This document shows positions 38,104 to 47,126 of a DNA stretch of 64,000 bases, piece by piece. Source of the DNA: Nocardia africana NBRC 100379. GTDB lineage: Bacteria; Actinomycetota; Actinomycetes; Mycobacteriales; Mycobacteriaceae. Under the pieces are notes generated by a model. That model made no database searches. It was given only the letters and a program-made list of their open reading frames with translations, and was not told the DNA's origin. Position numbers and translations under genes: made by a program. Numbering within the stretch: the first letter of the stretch is position 1; each line of letters starts with the position of its first letter. The stretch lies in NCBI RefSeq assembly GCF_001612635.1, contig NZ_BDAV01000003.1, positions 1 through 64,000 on the forward strand, in the 5' to 3' direction.

Positions 38104-38420
38104 TGGTCTCCTGGGCCAAAGCACCCGATTTCGCGGACCGCCCGGAGCGCCGGGAACAGGTGCGTGCCCAGACGGTCGTCGACAAGCAGCGCTATCTCGA
38201 GGACGGCCTGACGCCGGTGGCCTGCCGGGCGTGCGGAGTGGAAGTCCTGGTGCGCAAGTCCTCCTCGCACCAGCGTTCGGTGCAATGGACGGTCAGTCCG
38301 GCCGAACACTGCCCGGTCTTCGCGAAGCTGGCCGGTCCGGGGCGGCCGGATCCGTGCCCGGACCTGGAGAAGTCGATCCAGTATGCGATCGATGAGGGCA
38401 TTCTGGCGATCGACGAGTAG
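38103..38420 (+). CDS. Small cysteine-containing protein coupled to kshA
   Basis: 105 residues, overlapping the kshA stop by one base (TGATG). It has CRAC at residues 41-44, HCP at 69-71 and CP at 85-86, giving Cys41, Cys44, Cys70 and Cys85 as a possible four-cysteine metal site. There is no signal peptide or membrane segment. The tight coupling suggests a role with KshA, for example in Rieske centre assembly or stability, but that is inference. I do not recognise a named family. Confidence 0.68.
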   Translation: MVSWAKAPDFADRPERREQVRAQTVVDKQRYLEDGLTPVACRACGVEVLVRKSSSHQRSVQWTVSPAEHCPVFAKLAGPGRPDPCPDLEKSIQYAIDEGILAIDE

Positions 38421-38484
38421 GCGGGCGCTGCTCGGGCCCGCTCACCGCATCCGACAGTGATGTGGTGGGCGGGCCTGAATGATT

Positions 38485-38540
38485 CGTGCAAACCTCCGCG
38501 CGAAAGGCGGAAATCCCGCCGGATCGCCGAGGTTTGCACG
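38485..38540. other. Long hairpin between convergent genes
   Basis: CGTGCAAACCTC (38485-38496) pairs perfectly with GAGGTTTGCACG (38529-38540). The 32 bases between them hold a second stem, GGCGG/CCGCC, around AAATC. It lies between the kshA operon and the convergent cupin gene. It could be a bidirectional terminator without a U-tract, a repeated palindromic element, or a structured RNA. Confidence 0.55.
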
Positions 38541-38558
38541 ATGGGTTCACCCCGGCGA

Positions 38559-38966
38559 TCAGTCCAGCCGGAAGTCCGCGAAATCGAATCCGGGCGCGAC
38601 CACACAGCTCACCAGCACATATTCGTCACCGGCCGGCCGTGCGGCCTGACTGACACCGGCGGGCACCACGGCCTGCAGGAGTTGGCCGCGCTCGACATCC
38701 GGTCCCAGGATCACTTCGTCGCCGCCGATGTTCAGCAGCAGCGGGCCGCCGCGCTGCCACAACCAGATCTCGTCCGAGCGCACGGTATGCGGCGCGGACT
38801 TCTCGTGCGGCAGCAGCAGGAAGTGGATGGCGGTGGCCGACGCGCGCGGGCCGTCGTAGCCGTCCGGCTCGAATTCGACCCGGCTGCGGTAGGTTTCGCG
38901 GAACCAGCCACCCTCGGGATGCGGTTGCAGATCCAGTGCCTCGGCCAGTTCGGGTCGCTCGGACAT
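38559..38966 (-). CDS. Cupin-fold protein, DUF985 type
   Basis: 135 residues with HPEGGWFRETYRS near residue 16, then FLLLPHEKSAPHTVRSDEIW and VVPAGVSQAARP, which is the DUF985 cupin layout. The function of this family is not established, although the fold suggests sugar or metal-dependent chemistry. The start at 38966 has GGAGGCGACG-type purines upstream. It is convergent with the kshA operon. Confidence 0.8.
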   Translation of the reverse strand: MSERPELAEALDLQPHPEGGWFRETYRSRVEFEPDGYDGPRASATAIHFLLLPHEKSAPHTVRSDEIWLWQRGGPLLLNIGGDEVILGPDVERGQLLQAVVPAGVSQAARPAGDEYVLVSCVVAPGFDFADFRLD

Positions 38967-39144
38967 CGTCGCCTCCTGCGGGGTAATCGGTTGCTTGCGG
39001 ATTCTGCGCGGTCGGGAGCGATACCGCGAACCCGGCGGCGTGGTCGCGGCCCGGCCAGCGACACCGGCCACACGCCCCGCTACCGCCTGCCCGGCCGCCC
39101 GGCGACCCGGCGCGCGTCTCGTCGACGCCGCCCACGGGGGCGCA

Positions 39145-39906
39145 TCACAGGTCCCGGGCCGCGCTGTAGGCCATCGCGACATGGGTGAACAGGGTCGTGC
39201 GTTGCTCGCGGACCGCGGCGTCGCCGGGTTCCAGCAGGCATTGCTGTGAGGTGCCGTCGTGGACCGCGACCACCGCGCGGCCGAGCCCCTCGCGGTCGGT
39301 GACGGTGCGTCCGGCGCGGTTCAGCAGGGCCTCGAGGACCGGCAGCAGGGCCGCCACGATCGCGTTCTCCCGCGCGACCATGACCCGACGCAGCGGCGGA
39401 TTGCGCAGGGCGTGGGCGGTGAATTCGGCGGTGATGCGAAACCACTTGTCGTCCAGCGGAACCGCGCGCAGCACCTGCTCCACCCCGGCACGCAGATCGC
39501 CGACATCGGCGCCGGACTCCGACTCCAGCACTCCCGTCAGTTCGCGCAGCATCTCGGCCGACCGCAACTCCCACATCGCCAGGAACAGCTCTTCCAGCGA
39601 GCTGAAATTCGAGTAGAACGCACCCCGGGTGAATCCGGCGCGCTCACAGATCTGCTCGACCGTGCAGCGACCGAACCCCTCTTCGGCGAAAGCGTCGAAG
39701 GCGGCATCGAGCAACCGTTGCCGAGTCTCGGCCCGCCGCTTGGTCATTCGCGCTTCCCGACGGGGGCTGCCGCTCGCCCCGGCGGCATCGCCTCCGGATG
39801 CGAGATCGTCGCCGACCGGCGCCGATCCGGCGGTCGAGTCGCCGCGACGGGCCAACGAGCGGCCGTGCCCGGGCTCCGACGAACGCCGGGCACCGAGGGA
39901 CGTCAC
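39145..39906 (-). CDS. TetR-family regulator
   Basis: About 253 residues from GTG 39906, which follows GGGAGAGGAAG by about 8 bp. From the ATG at 39747 it would be 200. The helix-turn-helix is VEQICERAGFTRGAFYSNF (about residues 83-101 of the long form). The first 53 residues are Ala/Gly/Ser/Arg-rich and look disordered. It is not KstR or KstR2. The palindrome at 39933 lies 27 bp upstream of the GTG, which suggests autoregulation and favours the longer form. Confidence 0.72.
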   Translation of the reverse strand: MTSLGARRSSEPGHGRSLARRGDSTAGSAPVGDDLASGGDAAGASGSPRREARMTKRRAETRQRLLDAAFDAFAEEGFGRCTVEQICERAGFTRGAFYSNFSSLEELFLAMWELRSAEMLRELTGVLESESGADVGDLRAGVEQVLRAVPLDDKWFRITAEFTAHALRNPPLRRVMVARENAIVAALLPVLEALLNRAGRTVTDREGLGRAVVAVHDGTSQQCLLEPGDAAVREQRTTLFTHVAMAYSAARDL

Positions 39907-39932
39907 GAGCGCTTCCTCTCCCTGGACATATG

Positions 39933-39948
39933 GATACACGAGTGTATC
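39933..39948. promoter_or_regulatory. Palindrome upstream of the TetR gene
   Basis: GATACACGAGTGTATC has perfect 7-bp arms and a 2-base centre, typical of TetR operators. It lies in the promoter region of the adjacent TetR gene. Binding is inferred. Confidence 0.6.
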
Positions 39949-40060
39949 AACCGGCTCGCTCCAGGTCCCCGATCGAAACGCCCGGCAGGTTCTCCCGGGC
40001 ACCGACGACCGCGGACCGCGAACGCTCCCATGTTCGCGGCCCGCCGAATCCGTGCCGGTA

Positions 40061-40546
40061 TCAGCTGAGGTTGGTGCCCGACCAGCCGAAGTTGAAGGTG
40101 TGTCCTTTCGAGCTGCACTGCACCGCACCGCGGCCGCCGGCACTGCAGGTGGCGCCGCCGTAGTTGATGACGCCACCGTAGTCGTAGCCGTCGGAGGCGG
40201 GCCCCGAGTCGATGGATCGACTACCGGCCCGGCCGAGCGGTCCGGTCAGACCGAAGGTCGGATGCGCCGGGAGGAACGGCAGATCGATGGCGACATTGTC
40301 GATGGGAATTCCGAACAGAGTGGCGACTCCGGGGCTGATGTCACAGCCGACATCACCGTTGGCATGCATCGAGCAATTGGCGTACCCGGCACTGAAATAC
40401 ACCGTGTCGCCCACCAGATAATCGGCCGGGTTCTGCACCGTGGGCCCGTTCGCGGCGACGAACGGTTGCGCATCGGCCACCGCCCCACCGGCCATCGAAA
40501 TCGCCACAGCGGCAACAGATCCGCCGATCAACGCTCGTATGTTCAC
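40061..40546 (-). CDS. Small secreted protein, function unknown
   Basis: 161 residues with a signal peptide (hydrophobic residues 6-24, cleavage near VADAQ). The mature part has four cysteines in two pairs (NCSMHANGDVGC and TCSAGGRGAVQC), which probably form disulfides. Start GTG at 40546 with AGGAG 5 bp upstream. Such small secreted proteins are common in Nocardia. It has no link to steroid metabolism that I can see. Confidence 0.7.
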   Translation of the reverse strand: MNIRALIGGSVAAVAISMAGGAVADAQPFVAANGPTVQNPADYLVGDTVYFSAGYANCSMHANGDVGCDISPGVATLFGIPIDNVAIDLPFLPAHPTFGLTGPLGRAGSRSIDSGPASDGYDYGGVINYGGATCSAGGRGAVQCSSKGHTFNFGWSGTNLS

Positions 40547-40750
40547 AGCAACTCCTATGTTTTCGTCCGCGCGGATAGCCGAGAGCAGAATTGCCTGCCG
40601 CGCAACAGTACAGCGCCTCCCAGACCCGTATTCGGATCGCGTCGAAGAACCCGCGCGTTAACACACCGCGGCCACCTGGAAACTGCCGTTCACCATCCGG
40701 CCGAACCCCGGTGAATCGGCCACCGTGGACGATCGCTCGAACGCGAAAAA

Positions 40751-40779
40751 GGGCCGCGAACGAATACCGTTCGCGGCCC
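40751..40779 (-). terminator. Intrinsic terminator after hsaF
   Basis: GGGCCGCGAACG (40751-40762) pairs perfectly with CGTTCGCGGCCC (40768-40779) around 5 bases. In the - direction a run of five T follows, which is the classic rho-independent form. It ends the hsaE-hsaG-hsaF operon. Confidence 0.88.
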
Positions 40780-40794
40780 GTCATTTCGACACGG

Positions 40795-41847
40795 TCAGGC
40801 GGAAGCGCCCTGCTGTTCCCGCTGCAGTTCCAGCGCGATGTCGATCAGCTGGTCCTCCTGGCCACCGACCAGCTTGCGCTTACCGGCGCGCACCAGCATT
40901 TCGGCGGCCGAGACGCCGTAGCGTTCGGCTTGGCGCTCGGCGTGCTTGAGGAAGCTCGAGTACACCCCGGCGTAGCCCATCATCAGGGCCTGGCGATCGA
41001 GCAGGCATTCCTGCGGCATGGCCGGGCGCACGACGTCCTCGGCGGCATCGGCGATGGCGAAGAAGTCGATACCGGTCTTGATGCCGATCTTGTCGGCGAC
41101 GCCGACGAACGCCTCGACCGGGGTGTTGCCCGCACCGGCGCCGAAACGCCGTGCGCTGCCGTCGATCTGCTTGGCGCCGGCCTTCACCGCGTAGATCGAG
41201 TTGGCGACGGCGAGGTCGAGGTTCTCGTGACCGTGAAAGCCGACCTGCGCGTCGTCACCGAGTTCGGCGGCGACCGCGGCGATGCGGTCGGACACCTGAT
41301 CCAGCACCAGCGCACCCGCGGAATCCACGACGTAGACGCACTGGCATCCCGCGTCGGCCATGATGCGCGCCTGCTTCGCGAGCACCTCCGGCGGCTGCGA
41401 ATGCGACATCATCAGGAAGCCGACGGTCTCCATGCCGAGGTCACGGGCGTAGCCGAAGTGCTGGATCGAGACATCGGCTTCGGTGCAGTGGGTGGCGATG
41501 CGGACGATGGACGCGCCGTTGTCCTGGGAGATCTTGATGTCCTCCTTGACGCCGACGCCGGGCAGCATGAGGACCGCGATCTTGGCCTGCTTCGCGGTCT
41601 GCGCCGCGATCGTGATCAGTTCCTGCTCAGGGGTTTTGGAGAACCCGTAGTTGAACGAGGAACCGCCCAGGCCGTCGCCGTGGGTCACCTCGATGACCGG
41701 CACGCCGGCGGCGTCGACGGCCGCGACGATATCGCGCACCTCGGTGGCGGTGAACTGGTGACGCTTGTGATGGGAACCGTCGCGCAGCGAGGTGTCGGTG
41801 ACGCGGACGTCGAGTTCCTGGGAGAACGGCTGCAATACGTAGTTCAT
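40795..41847 (-). CDS. hsaF: HsaF, 4-hydroxy-2-oxovalerate-type aldolase
   Basis: 350 residues of the DmpG/HMGL-like TIM barrel family: [15 protein letters not shown] with the metal Asp and catalytic His, and [15 protein letters not shown] with the two His ligands. It splits 4-hydroxy-2-oxohexanoate to pyruvate and propanal and channels the aldehyde to HsaG. It matches Rv3534c. GGAGGG precedes the ATG. It is last in the hsaE-hsaG-hsaF operon. Confidence 0.93.
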   Translation of the reverse strand: MNYVLQPFSQELDVRVTDTSLRDGSHHKRHQFTATEVRDIVAAVDAAGVPVIEVTHGDGLGGSSFNYGFSKTPEQELITIAAQTAKQAKIAVLMLPGVGVKEDIKISQDNGASIVRIATHCTEADVSIQHFGYARDLGMETVGFLMMSHSQPPEVLAKQARIMADAGCQCVYVVDSAGALVLDQVSDRIAAVAAELGDDAQVGFHGHENLDLAVANSIYAVKAGAKQIDGSARRFGAGAGNTPVEAFVGVADKIGIKTGIDFFAIADAAEDVVRPAMPQECLLDRQALMMGYAGVYSSFLKHAERQAERYGVSAAEMLVRAGKRKLVGGQEDQLIDIALELQREQQGASA

Positions 41848-41860
41848 GATCTGGTCCCTC

Positions 41861-42772
41861 CTAGACCCGAGCCGTGAGGATCTGTTCGGCCATGACCTCG
41901 CCCACCCGGGTGGCGGCGGCGGTCATGATGTCGAGGTTGCCGGCGTAGGGCGGCAGGAAGTCGCCCGCGCCCTCGACCTCCACGAACACCGAAACCTTCG
42001 CCATCCCACCGGAAACCACGCTCGGCTCGTCGAACTGCGGCTCGTTGAGCAGGCGGTAGCCGGGCACGTACTCCTGGATGTCGGCGACCATCCGGTGGAT
42101 GGATTCGGTGATCGCATCCGTGTCGGCATCCTCGGGAATCGCGCAGAAGATGGTGTCGCGCATGATCATCGGCGGCTCGGCCGGGTTGAGGATGATGATC
42201 GCCTTGCCACGCTGGGCACCGCCGATGGTCTCCACACCCTTGCTGGTGGTCTTGGTGAACTCGTCGATATTGGCGCGAGTACCCGGACCTGCCGAGACCG
42301 ACGAGACCGAGGCGACGATCTCGGCGTAGGGCACCTCGACCACGCGCGAGACGGCCGCGACGATCGGAATCGTCGCCTGCCCACCGCAGGTGATCATGTT
42401 GACGTTCGGGGTGTCGATATTCGCACCCAGGTTCACCGGCGGCACGACGGCCGGGCCGACCGCGGCGGGGGTGAGATCCACCGCGCGGATACCGGCCGCC
42501 TCGTACTTCGGCGCGTATTCGCGGTGCACGTAGGCAGAGGTGGCCTCGAACAGCATGTCGGGCTTCTCCGGCAGCGCGAGCAGCCAGTCGGCCCCCTCGT
42601 GCGAGGTCTCCAGACCCAGCCCGCGGGCGCGCTTCAGACCCTCACTGTCCGGATCGATACCGATCATCCAGCGCGGCTCGATCCGCTCCGACCGCAGCAG
42701 CTTGTACAGCAGATCGGTGCTGATGTTGCCGGAGCCGACGATCGCGGCTGTAACCTTCCCGTTGCTAGGCAC
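41861..42772 (-). CDS. hsaG: HsaG, acylating aldehyde dehydrogenase
   Basis: 303 residues, DmpF type: [12 protein letters not shown] for NAD binding and the nucleophile Cys129 in [11 protein letters not shown]. It oxidises propanal (or acetaldehyde) to the acyl-CoA with NAD and CoA, in a complex with HsaF. GTG start at 42772 with GGGAG upstream. The gene lies 10 bp after hsaE and 13 bp before hsaF, as in Rv3535c. Confidence 0.93.
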   Translation of the reverse strand: MPSNGKVTAAIVGSGNISTDLLYKLLRSERIEPRWMIGIDPDSEGLKRARGLGLETSHEGADWLLALPEKPDMLFEATSAYVHREYAPKYEAAGIRAVDLTPAAVGPAVVPPVNLGANIDTPNVNMITCGGQATIPIVAAVSRVVEVPYAEIVASVSSVSAGPGTRANIDEFTKTTSKGVETIGGAQRGKAIIILNPAEPPMIMRDTIFCAIPEDADTDAITESIHRMVADIQEYVPGYRLLNEPQFDEPSVVSGGMAKVSVFVEVEGAGDFLPPYAGNLDIMTAAATRVGEVMAEQILTARV

Positions 42773-42782
42773 TTGATCTCCC

Positions 42783-43568
42783 TCAGCTGAATGTCAAACG
42801 GACGGAACCGAGTCCAGCGAACTCGGCATGGAAGTCGTCACCCGGACGGGCGTCGATGGCGCGGGTGCACGAACCCGGCAGCACGATGTCACCGGCCTTC
42901 AACCGCACCCCGAACGAGGCGACCTTGCGAGCCAGCCAGGCCACCGCGATGGTCGGATCGTCGAGCACCGCGTCGCTGCGGCCCTGCGCGACGACCTCAC
43001 CGTTGCGGGTCAGAGTCGCGTCGATCGCCTTGATGTCCAACGCATCCGGGGCCACCCGCTCGGGCCCGAGCACCCAGCCGGCCGAGGACGCGTTGTCGGC
43101 GATGGTGTCGCACAACGCGATGTTCCAGTTCTTGATGCGGGTGTCGATGAGCTCGATGGCCGGGGCGTAGGCCACCGTCGCGGCCAGCACGTCGGCCTCG
43201 GTGCACTCCTCACCGGGCAGATCCGCGCCCAGCACGAAACCGACCTCGACCTCCACGCGCGGGAACAGGTACTTCGACGTGTCGACCGGAACGTCTTCGA
43301 ACACCTGCATATCGGCGAGCAGATGGCCGTAGTCGGGTTCGTCGACGCCCATCATCTCCTGCATGGCCTTCGAGGAGAGCCCCACCTTGTGCCCGACCAC
43401 CTTCGCGCCGTCGGCCAGCCGCTGCCGGATGTTGATGAGCTGGATCTCGTAGGCGTCGACGACGTCGATCGCCGCGTACCGCGTGACCAGCGGATCGATC
43501 GGCACCCGGTCTCGTTCGGCGACCGCGAGTTCCGCGGCCAGTTCATTCCGTACCGCGTCGGACAGCAC
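42783..43568 (-). CDS. hsaE: HsaE, 2-hydroxyhexa-2,4-dienoate hydratase
   Basis: 261 residues from GTG 43568, exactly the length of Rv3536c, with AAGGAA about 7 bp upstream; an ATG at 43583 is less likely. The fold is that of the MhpD/fumarylacetoacetase-like hydratases: [20 protein letters not shown] and [13 protein letters not shown] with acidic metal ligands. It hydrates the dienoate released by HsaD. It is first in the operon and divergent from kstD. Confidence 0.92.
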   Translation of the reverse strand: MLSDAVRNELAAELAVAERDRVPIDPLVTRYAAIDVVDAYEIQLINIRQRLADGAKVVGHKVGLSSKAMQEMMGVDEPDYGHLLADMQVFEDVPVDTSKYLFPRVEVEVGFVLGADLPGEECTEADVLAATVAYAPAIELIDTRIKNWNIALCDTIADNASSAGWVLGPERVAPDALDIKAIDATLTRNGEVVAQGRSDAVLDDPTIAVAWLARKVASFGVRLKAGDIVLPGSCTRAIDARPGDDFHAEFAGLGSVRLTFS

Positions 43569-43628
43569 GCTTGTTCCTTCCATTGGGGCGCTCGGTCTGG
43601 GGACCAGCCGGTGAACGGGATACAAACT

Positions 43629-43641
43629 GAAACGAGTTTTC
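43629..43641. promoter_or_regulatory. Possible weak KstR site before hsaE
   Basis: GAAACGAGTTTTC contains the AACnnGTT core but lacks the flanking AG and CT of stronger sites. It lies about 60 bp upstream of the hsaE GTG. It may serve the hsaE transcript together with the stronger box at 43706. Confidence 0.45.
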
Positions 43642-43705
43642 CTGCATTTTCTCGTGTCAGCAGTCCCATCTGCCAGACCAATATAGACCGAACCTGATCC
43701 GATTC

Positions 43706-43719
43706 TATAACGTGTTCTA
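43706..43719. promoter_or_regulatory. KstR operator at kstD
   Basis: TATAACGTGTTCTA with the AACnnGTT core ends one base before the kstD ATG, so a bound repressor would block transcription or early elongation. Confidence 0.82.
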
Positions 43720-43720
43720 C

Positions 43721-45424
43721 ATGACTGATCGGGAATACGACGTGGTGGTGGTCGGCAGCGGCGCCGCCGGAATGACCGCCGCCCTCGCCGCCGCGCACCA
43801 CGGCCTGCGTGCGGTGCTCATCGAGAAGGCCGCACACTACGGCGGCTCGACCGCGCGTAGTGGTGGCGGTGTGTGGATCCCCGGCAACAAGGCGCTCGAG
43901 GCGTCCGGCCGGCCCGATGACCGGGAGGAGGCCCGCCGCTACCTGCACAGCATCATCGGTGACGTGGTGCCGAAGGAGAAGATCGACACCTACATCGATC
44001 GCGGCGCGGAGGCCTTCGACTTCGTTCTCGATCACAGCCCGCTCCAGATGACCTGGGTGCCCGGCTACTCCGATTACCATCCCGAGGCCCCCGGTGGCCT
44101 GGGCTCCGGCCGCTCCTGCGAGCCGAAACCGTTCGACCTGAAGGTGCTCGGCGCCGAGGCGGCCAAACTGGAACCGCCGTATGCGAAGGCCCCGCTGAAC
44201 GTCGTGGTCATGCAGGCCGACTTCGTGCGGTTGAACCTGATCCGCCGCCACCCGAAGGGCATGATGCGGGCCATGCGCGTCGGGGCCCGCACCTATCTGG
44301 CGAAATTCACCGGTAAGCACATCGTCGGCATGGGGCAGGCGATCATCGCGGCCATGCGCAAGGGCCTGATGGACGCGAACGTCCCGGTGCTGCTCGATAC
44401 CCCGCTGACCAAGCTGATCACCGACGGCGATCGGGTCGTCGGGGTCGAGGCGACCGTGGACGGCGAGCCGACGATCTTCAAGGCCCGCTACGGCGTGGTC
44501 CTGGGCACCGGCGGCTTCGAGCACAACGCCGAGATGCGCGAGCAGTACCAGCGCAAGCCCATCACCACCGAGTGGACCACGGGCGCGGCGGCCAATACCG
44601 GTGACGGCATCCGGGCCGGCATGGAGGTCGGCGGCGACGTCGGTTTCATGGAGGACGCCTGGTGGGGGCCGACCATCTTCAAGGGCGGCAAGCCGTGGTT
44701 CGCGCTGGCCGAGCGCAATCTGCCCGGCGCGATCATGGTGAACGCCGACGGTAAGCGATTCGGTAATGAGTCCGCTCCTTACGTCGAGGCCGTGCACACC
44801 ATGTACGGCGGCAAATGGGGTCAGGGTGACGGTCCGGGCGAGAACATCCCGGCCTGGCTGGTGTTCGACCAGCGCTACCGCAACCGCTACATCTTCGCCG
44901 GGCTGCAGCCGGGCCAGCGCTTTCCGTCCCGCTGGATGGAAAACGACAACATCGTCAAGGCCGACACCCTCGAGGAACTGGCCCAGCGTCTCGGCGTGCC
45001 GGCGGACAATCTCGCCGCCACCGTCGCCCGGTTCAACGCCTTCGCGGAGAAGGGCGTGGACGAGGACTTCGGCCGCGGCAAGAGTCACTACGACCGCTAT
45101 TACGGCGATCCGACCGTGAAGCCGAACCCGTGCCTGGCGGCCCTCGTGCAGGGCCCGTTCTACGCCGCCAAGATCGTGCCCGGCGACCTGGGCACCAAGG
45201 GCGGCCTGGTCACCGACACCGCGGCGCGGGTGCTGCGGGCCGACGGCAGCGTGATCGAGGGGCTCTATGCCGCCGGCAACTCCTCGACCCCGGTCATGGG
45301 CCATACCTATGCCGGTCCCGGCGCGACCATCGGCCCCGCGCTGACCTTCGGTTATCTCGCGGTCATGGATATCGTCGAGAAGGCGCGCGAGGAGAAGGCC
45401 CCCACCGGCGCGGCGAGCAAGTAG
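43721..45424 (+). CDS. kstD: KstD, 3-ketosteroid delta1-dehydrogenase
   Basis: 567 residues, FAD-dependent. Residues 9-33 form the dinucleotide fold (VVGSGAAGMTAALAAAHHG), followed by GGSTARSGGGVWIPGN. The C-terminal GNSSTPVMGHTYAGPGATIG block is the catalytic/FAD region of the family. It introduces the 1,2-double bond into ring A; with KshA this triggers ring B opening. Equivalent to Rv3537. The ATG at 43721 was chosen over a GTG at 43712 because the latter lies in the KstR site. The ribosome site is weak, and the transcript may be nearly leaderless. Confidence 0.94.
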   Translation: MTDREYDVVVVGSGAAGMTAALAAAHHGLRAVLIEKAAHYGGSTARSGGGVWIPGNKALEASGRPDDREEARRYLHSIIGDVVPKEKIDTYIDRGAEAFDFVLDHSPLQMTWVPGYSDYHPEAPGGLGSGRSCEPKPFDLKVLGAEAAKLEPPYAKAPLNVVVMQADFVRLNLIRRHPKGMMRAMRVGARTYLAKFTGKHIVGMGQAIIAAMRKGLMDANVPVLLDTPLTKLITDGDRVVGVEATVDGEPTIFKARYGVVLGTGGFEHNAEMREQYQRKPITTEWTTGAAANTGDGIRAGMEVGGDVGFMEDAWWGPTIFKGGKPWFALAERNLPGAIMVNADGKRFGNESAPYVEAVHTMYGGKWGQGDGPGENIPAWLVFDQRYRNRYIFAGLQPGQRFPSRWMENDNIVKADTLEELAQRLGVPADNLAATVARFNAFAEKGVDEDFGRGKSHYDRYYGDPTVKPNPCLAALVQGPFYAAKIVPGDLGTKGGLVTDTAARVLRADGSVIEGLYAAGNSSTPVMGHTYAGPGATIGPALTFGYLAVMDIVEKAREEKAPTGAASK

Positions 45425-45549
45425 ACACCGTTCAGTGGGACATCCCCTACCGTGCGCCCGGCCGGACCGAGACGAATGGAGCCGGGCGCACCGGGGACGC
45501 CCTCGGTCGCCGCGGGTGCGATCGCGACGTGGCGGAGTAAGGAAACATC

Positions 45550-46413
45550 ATGCCGATTGATTTGAAAACCGCTCTGGGAGCGGAACTTCCGGCCCAGGAG
45601 TTCTCCTGGACGCCCTCGGATGTGCAGCTGTACCACCTGGGCCTGAGCGCCGGGACCCGCTGGACCGATCCGGGCGAACTGCGATATCTGGACGATCGGG
45701 AGCCGCAGGTACTGCCGACCTTCGCGACCGTCGCACCGACGATGCGGGTCACCGAACCGCCGAAGGTGAGCTACCCCGGCGTGGAGATCGACCTGGCCAA
45801 GGTCGTGCACGGCAGCCAGGAAATCGTTGTGCACCGGCCGATTCCGGCCGAGGGCAAGGCGAGCAGCACCGGGCGGATCACCGAGGTGTGGGACAAGGGT
45901 TCGGCCGCGGTGATCGCGCACGAGACCGTGATCACCGGATCCGACGGGCAGCCGCTGTGGACGGCGCGCTCGTCGATCTTCGCCAAGGGCGAGGGCGGTT
46001 TCGGCGGCGAACGCGGCCCGAGCACCAAGGCCGAACTGCCCGATCGGACCCCCGATTTCGAGGTCCTCACCCCGACCCTGCCGCAGCAGGCACTGCTCTA
46101 CCGCATGTGCGGTGACCGCAACCCGCTGCATTCGGATCCCGAATTCGCCCGTGCCGCAGGCTTTCCCAACCCGATCCTGCACGGTCTGTGCACCTACGGC
46201 CTGGTGTGCAAGACCGCGACCGATACCGTGCTGGACTCGGACGCGAGCCGGGTGACCGGCTTCCGGGCGCGCTTCGCCGGGGTGCTGTACCCGGGTGAGA
46301 CGATCCGGTCGCGGATCTGGCGCGAAGGCGAGGAACTCGTCATCGCCGCCACCGTGGTCGAGCGCGACGACGCCCCGGTGCTGAGCGATGTGCGGCTGAG
46401 TTTCACCGCCTGA
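45550..46413 (+). CDS. MaoC-like double hot-dog enoyl-CoA hydratase, Rv3538-like
   Basis: 287 residues with two hot-dog domains and the hydratase motif YRMCGDRNPLHSDPEFARAAGFPNPILHG, whose Asp and His are catalytic. It resembles Rv3538, which lies next to kstD in M. tuberculosis and is a candidate hydratase in sterol side-chain beta-oxidation. AAGGAA precedes the ATG. It is 125 bp after kstD and probably co-transcribed, with a strong terminator just after. Confidence 0.88.
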   Translation: MPIDLKTALGAELPAQEFSWTPSDVQLYHLGLSAGTRWTDPGELRYLDDREPQVLPTFATVAPTMRVTEPPKVSYPGVEIDLAKVVHGSQEIVVHRPIPAEGKASSTGRITEVWDKGSAAVIAHETVITGSDGQPLWTARSSIFAKGEGGFGGERGPSTKAELPDRTPDFEVLTPTLPQQALLYRMCGDRNPLHSDPEFARAAGFPNPILHGLCTYGLVCKTATDTVLDSDASRVTGFRARFAGVLYPGETIRSRIWREGEELVIAATVVERDDAPVLSDVRLSFTA

Positions 46414-46430
46414 TCGGCCCCACCGAACAA

Positions 46431-46467
46431 GAAACCGCCCGACCGGCAGTGCCGGTCGGGCGGTTTC
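46431..46467. terminator. Strong terminator after the MaoC-like gene
   Basis: A 17-bp perfect inverted repeat, GAAACCGCCCGACCGGC (46431-46447) and its complement at 46451-46467, with a 3-base loop. It can act in both directions. Confidence 0.88.
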
Positions 46468-46510
46468 GTCTATCCCGGTTCGCTGATGGTCCGGGCGGTG
46501 CCTGTCGGCG

Positions 46511-46588
46511 TCAGTCCGGGAAGCCGGTGGCGAACAGGCCGGCGATCGCGACGGAACAGATGACGGCGATGATCGGGATAATCCACAT
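46511..46588 (-). CDS. Possible 25-residue hydrophobic micro-protein
   Basis: ATG to TGA encoding 25 residues that begin MWIIPIIAVICSVAIAGLF and end in FPD, enough for one membrane helix. No strong ribosome site is visible. It lies in the 263-bp gap between a terminator and the MoxR/DUF58 cluster. It is too short to judge by codon use, so it may be chance. Confidence 0.35.
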   Translation of the reverse strand: MWIIPIIAVICSVAIAGLFATGFPD

Positions 46589-46596
46589 GCCATCAG

Positions 46597-46637
46597 ACTA
46601 CAAGGCGTAGTAGGAAACCACGACATCGCGTAGTAGG
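46597..46637. promoter_or_regulatory. Repeated GCGTAGTAGG boxes
   Basis: GCGTAGTAGG occurs at 46605-46614 and 46628-46637, start to start 23 bp apart. The first is also part of an inverted repeat ACTAC-5-GTAGT (46597-46611) that recalls BlaI-type boxes (TACTACA...TGTAGTA). It lies upstream of the micro-ORF on the - strand. Function is speculative. Confidence 0.4.
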
Positions 46638-46676
46638 GCAAACACCCTGGTTGTGGGGTATATCACGCTCGGACTG

Positions 46677-47126
46677 CTACGTCGGTTCCGGCGTATCCGG
46701 GGCGGCTTCGCGTCCGACTACGCCCTGCACGATCACCGCATACAACACGATGACCAGCACCGGGGCCAGCAGCGGCAGCCAGGCCAGCCGTCCGGGAATC
46801 AGCGTCGCGAGCACCGCCGCCGCGGCGAATCCGAGCGCCCCGATCACCGACGGCAATGTGGTGGGAACCACACCGGCGGGCGCATGCAGCGTGGCGGTGT
46901 TGAGCAGATAGGTCGTCGCCACCAGACCGGTTCCGGCGGCCGCCAGCGCACCGGTGTCGGCCCACGCCAGGGCGCCCAGGGCGACCAGCACCGCCACCAC
47001 CGCCACCACGCGGAACCGCCAGCCGACGACCACCGCAGCGAACACCGGAATCGCGGCCCACGGCAGCACGATGCCCACCGCCGTGGTCAGCAGCACCCCG
47101 GACAGCACGGCCAGAAATCTCGTCAT
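46677..47126 (-). CDS. Small integral membrane protein of the MoxR cluster
   Basis: 149 residues with about four to five hydrophobic segments (for example residues 4-20, 26-50, 65-80, 85-110, 112-130) and a short acidic tail. No enzymatic motif. It overlaps the DUF58 gene by 4 bp (ATGA) and is the last gene of the five-gene run, so it is probably a membrane part of that system. Confidence 0.72.
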   Translation of the reverse strand: MTRFLAVLSGVLLTTAVGIVLPWAAIPVFAAVVVGWRFRVVAVVAVLVALGALAWADTGALAAAGTGLVATTYLLNTATLHAPAGVVPTTLPSVIGALGFAAAAVLATLIPGRLAWLPLLAPVLVIVLYAVIVQGVVGREAAPDTPEPT

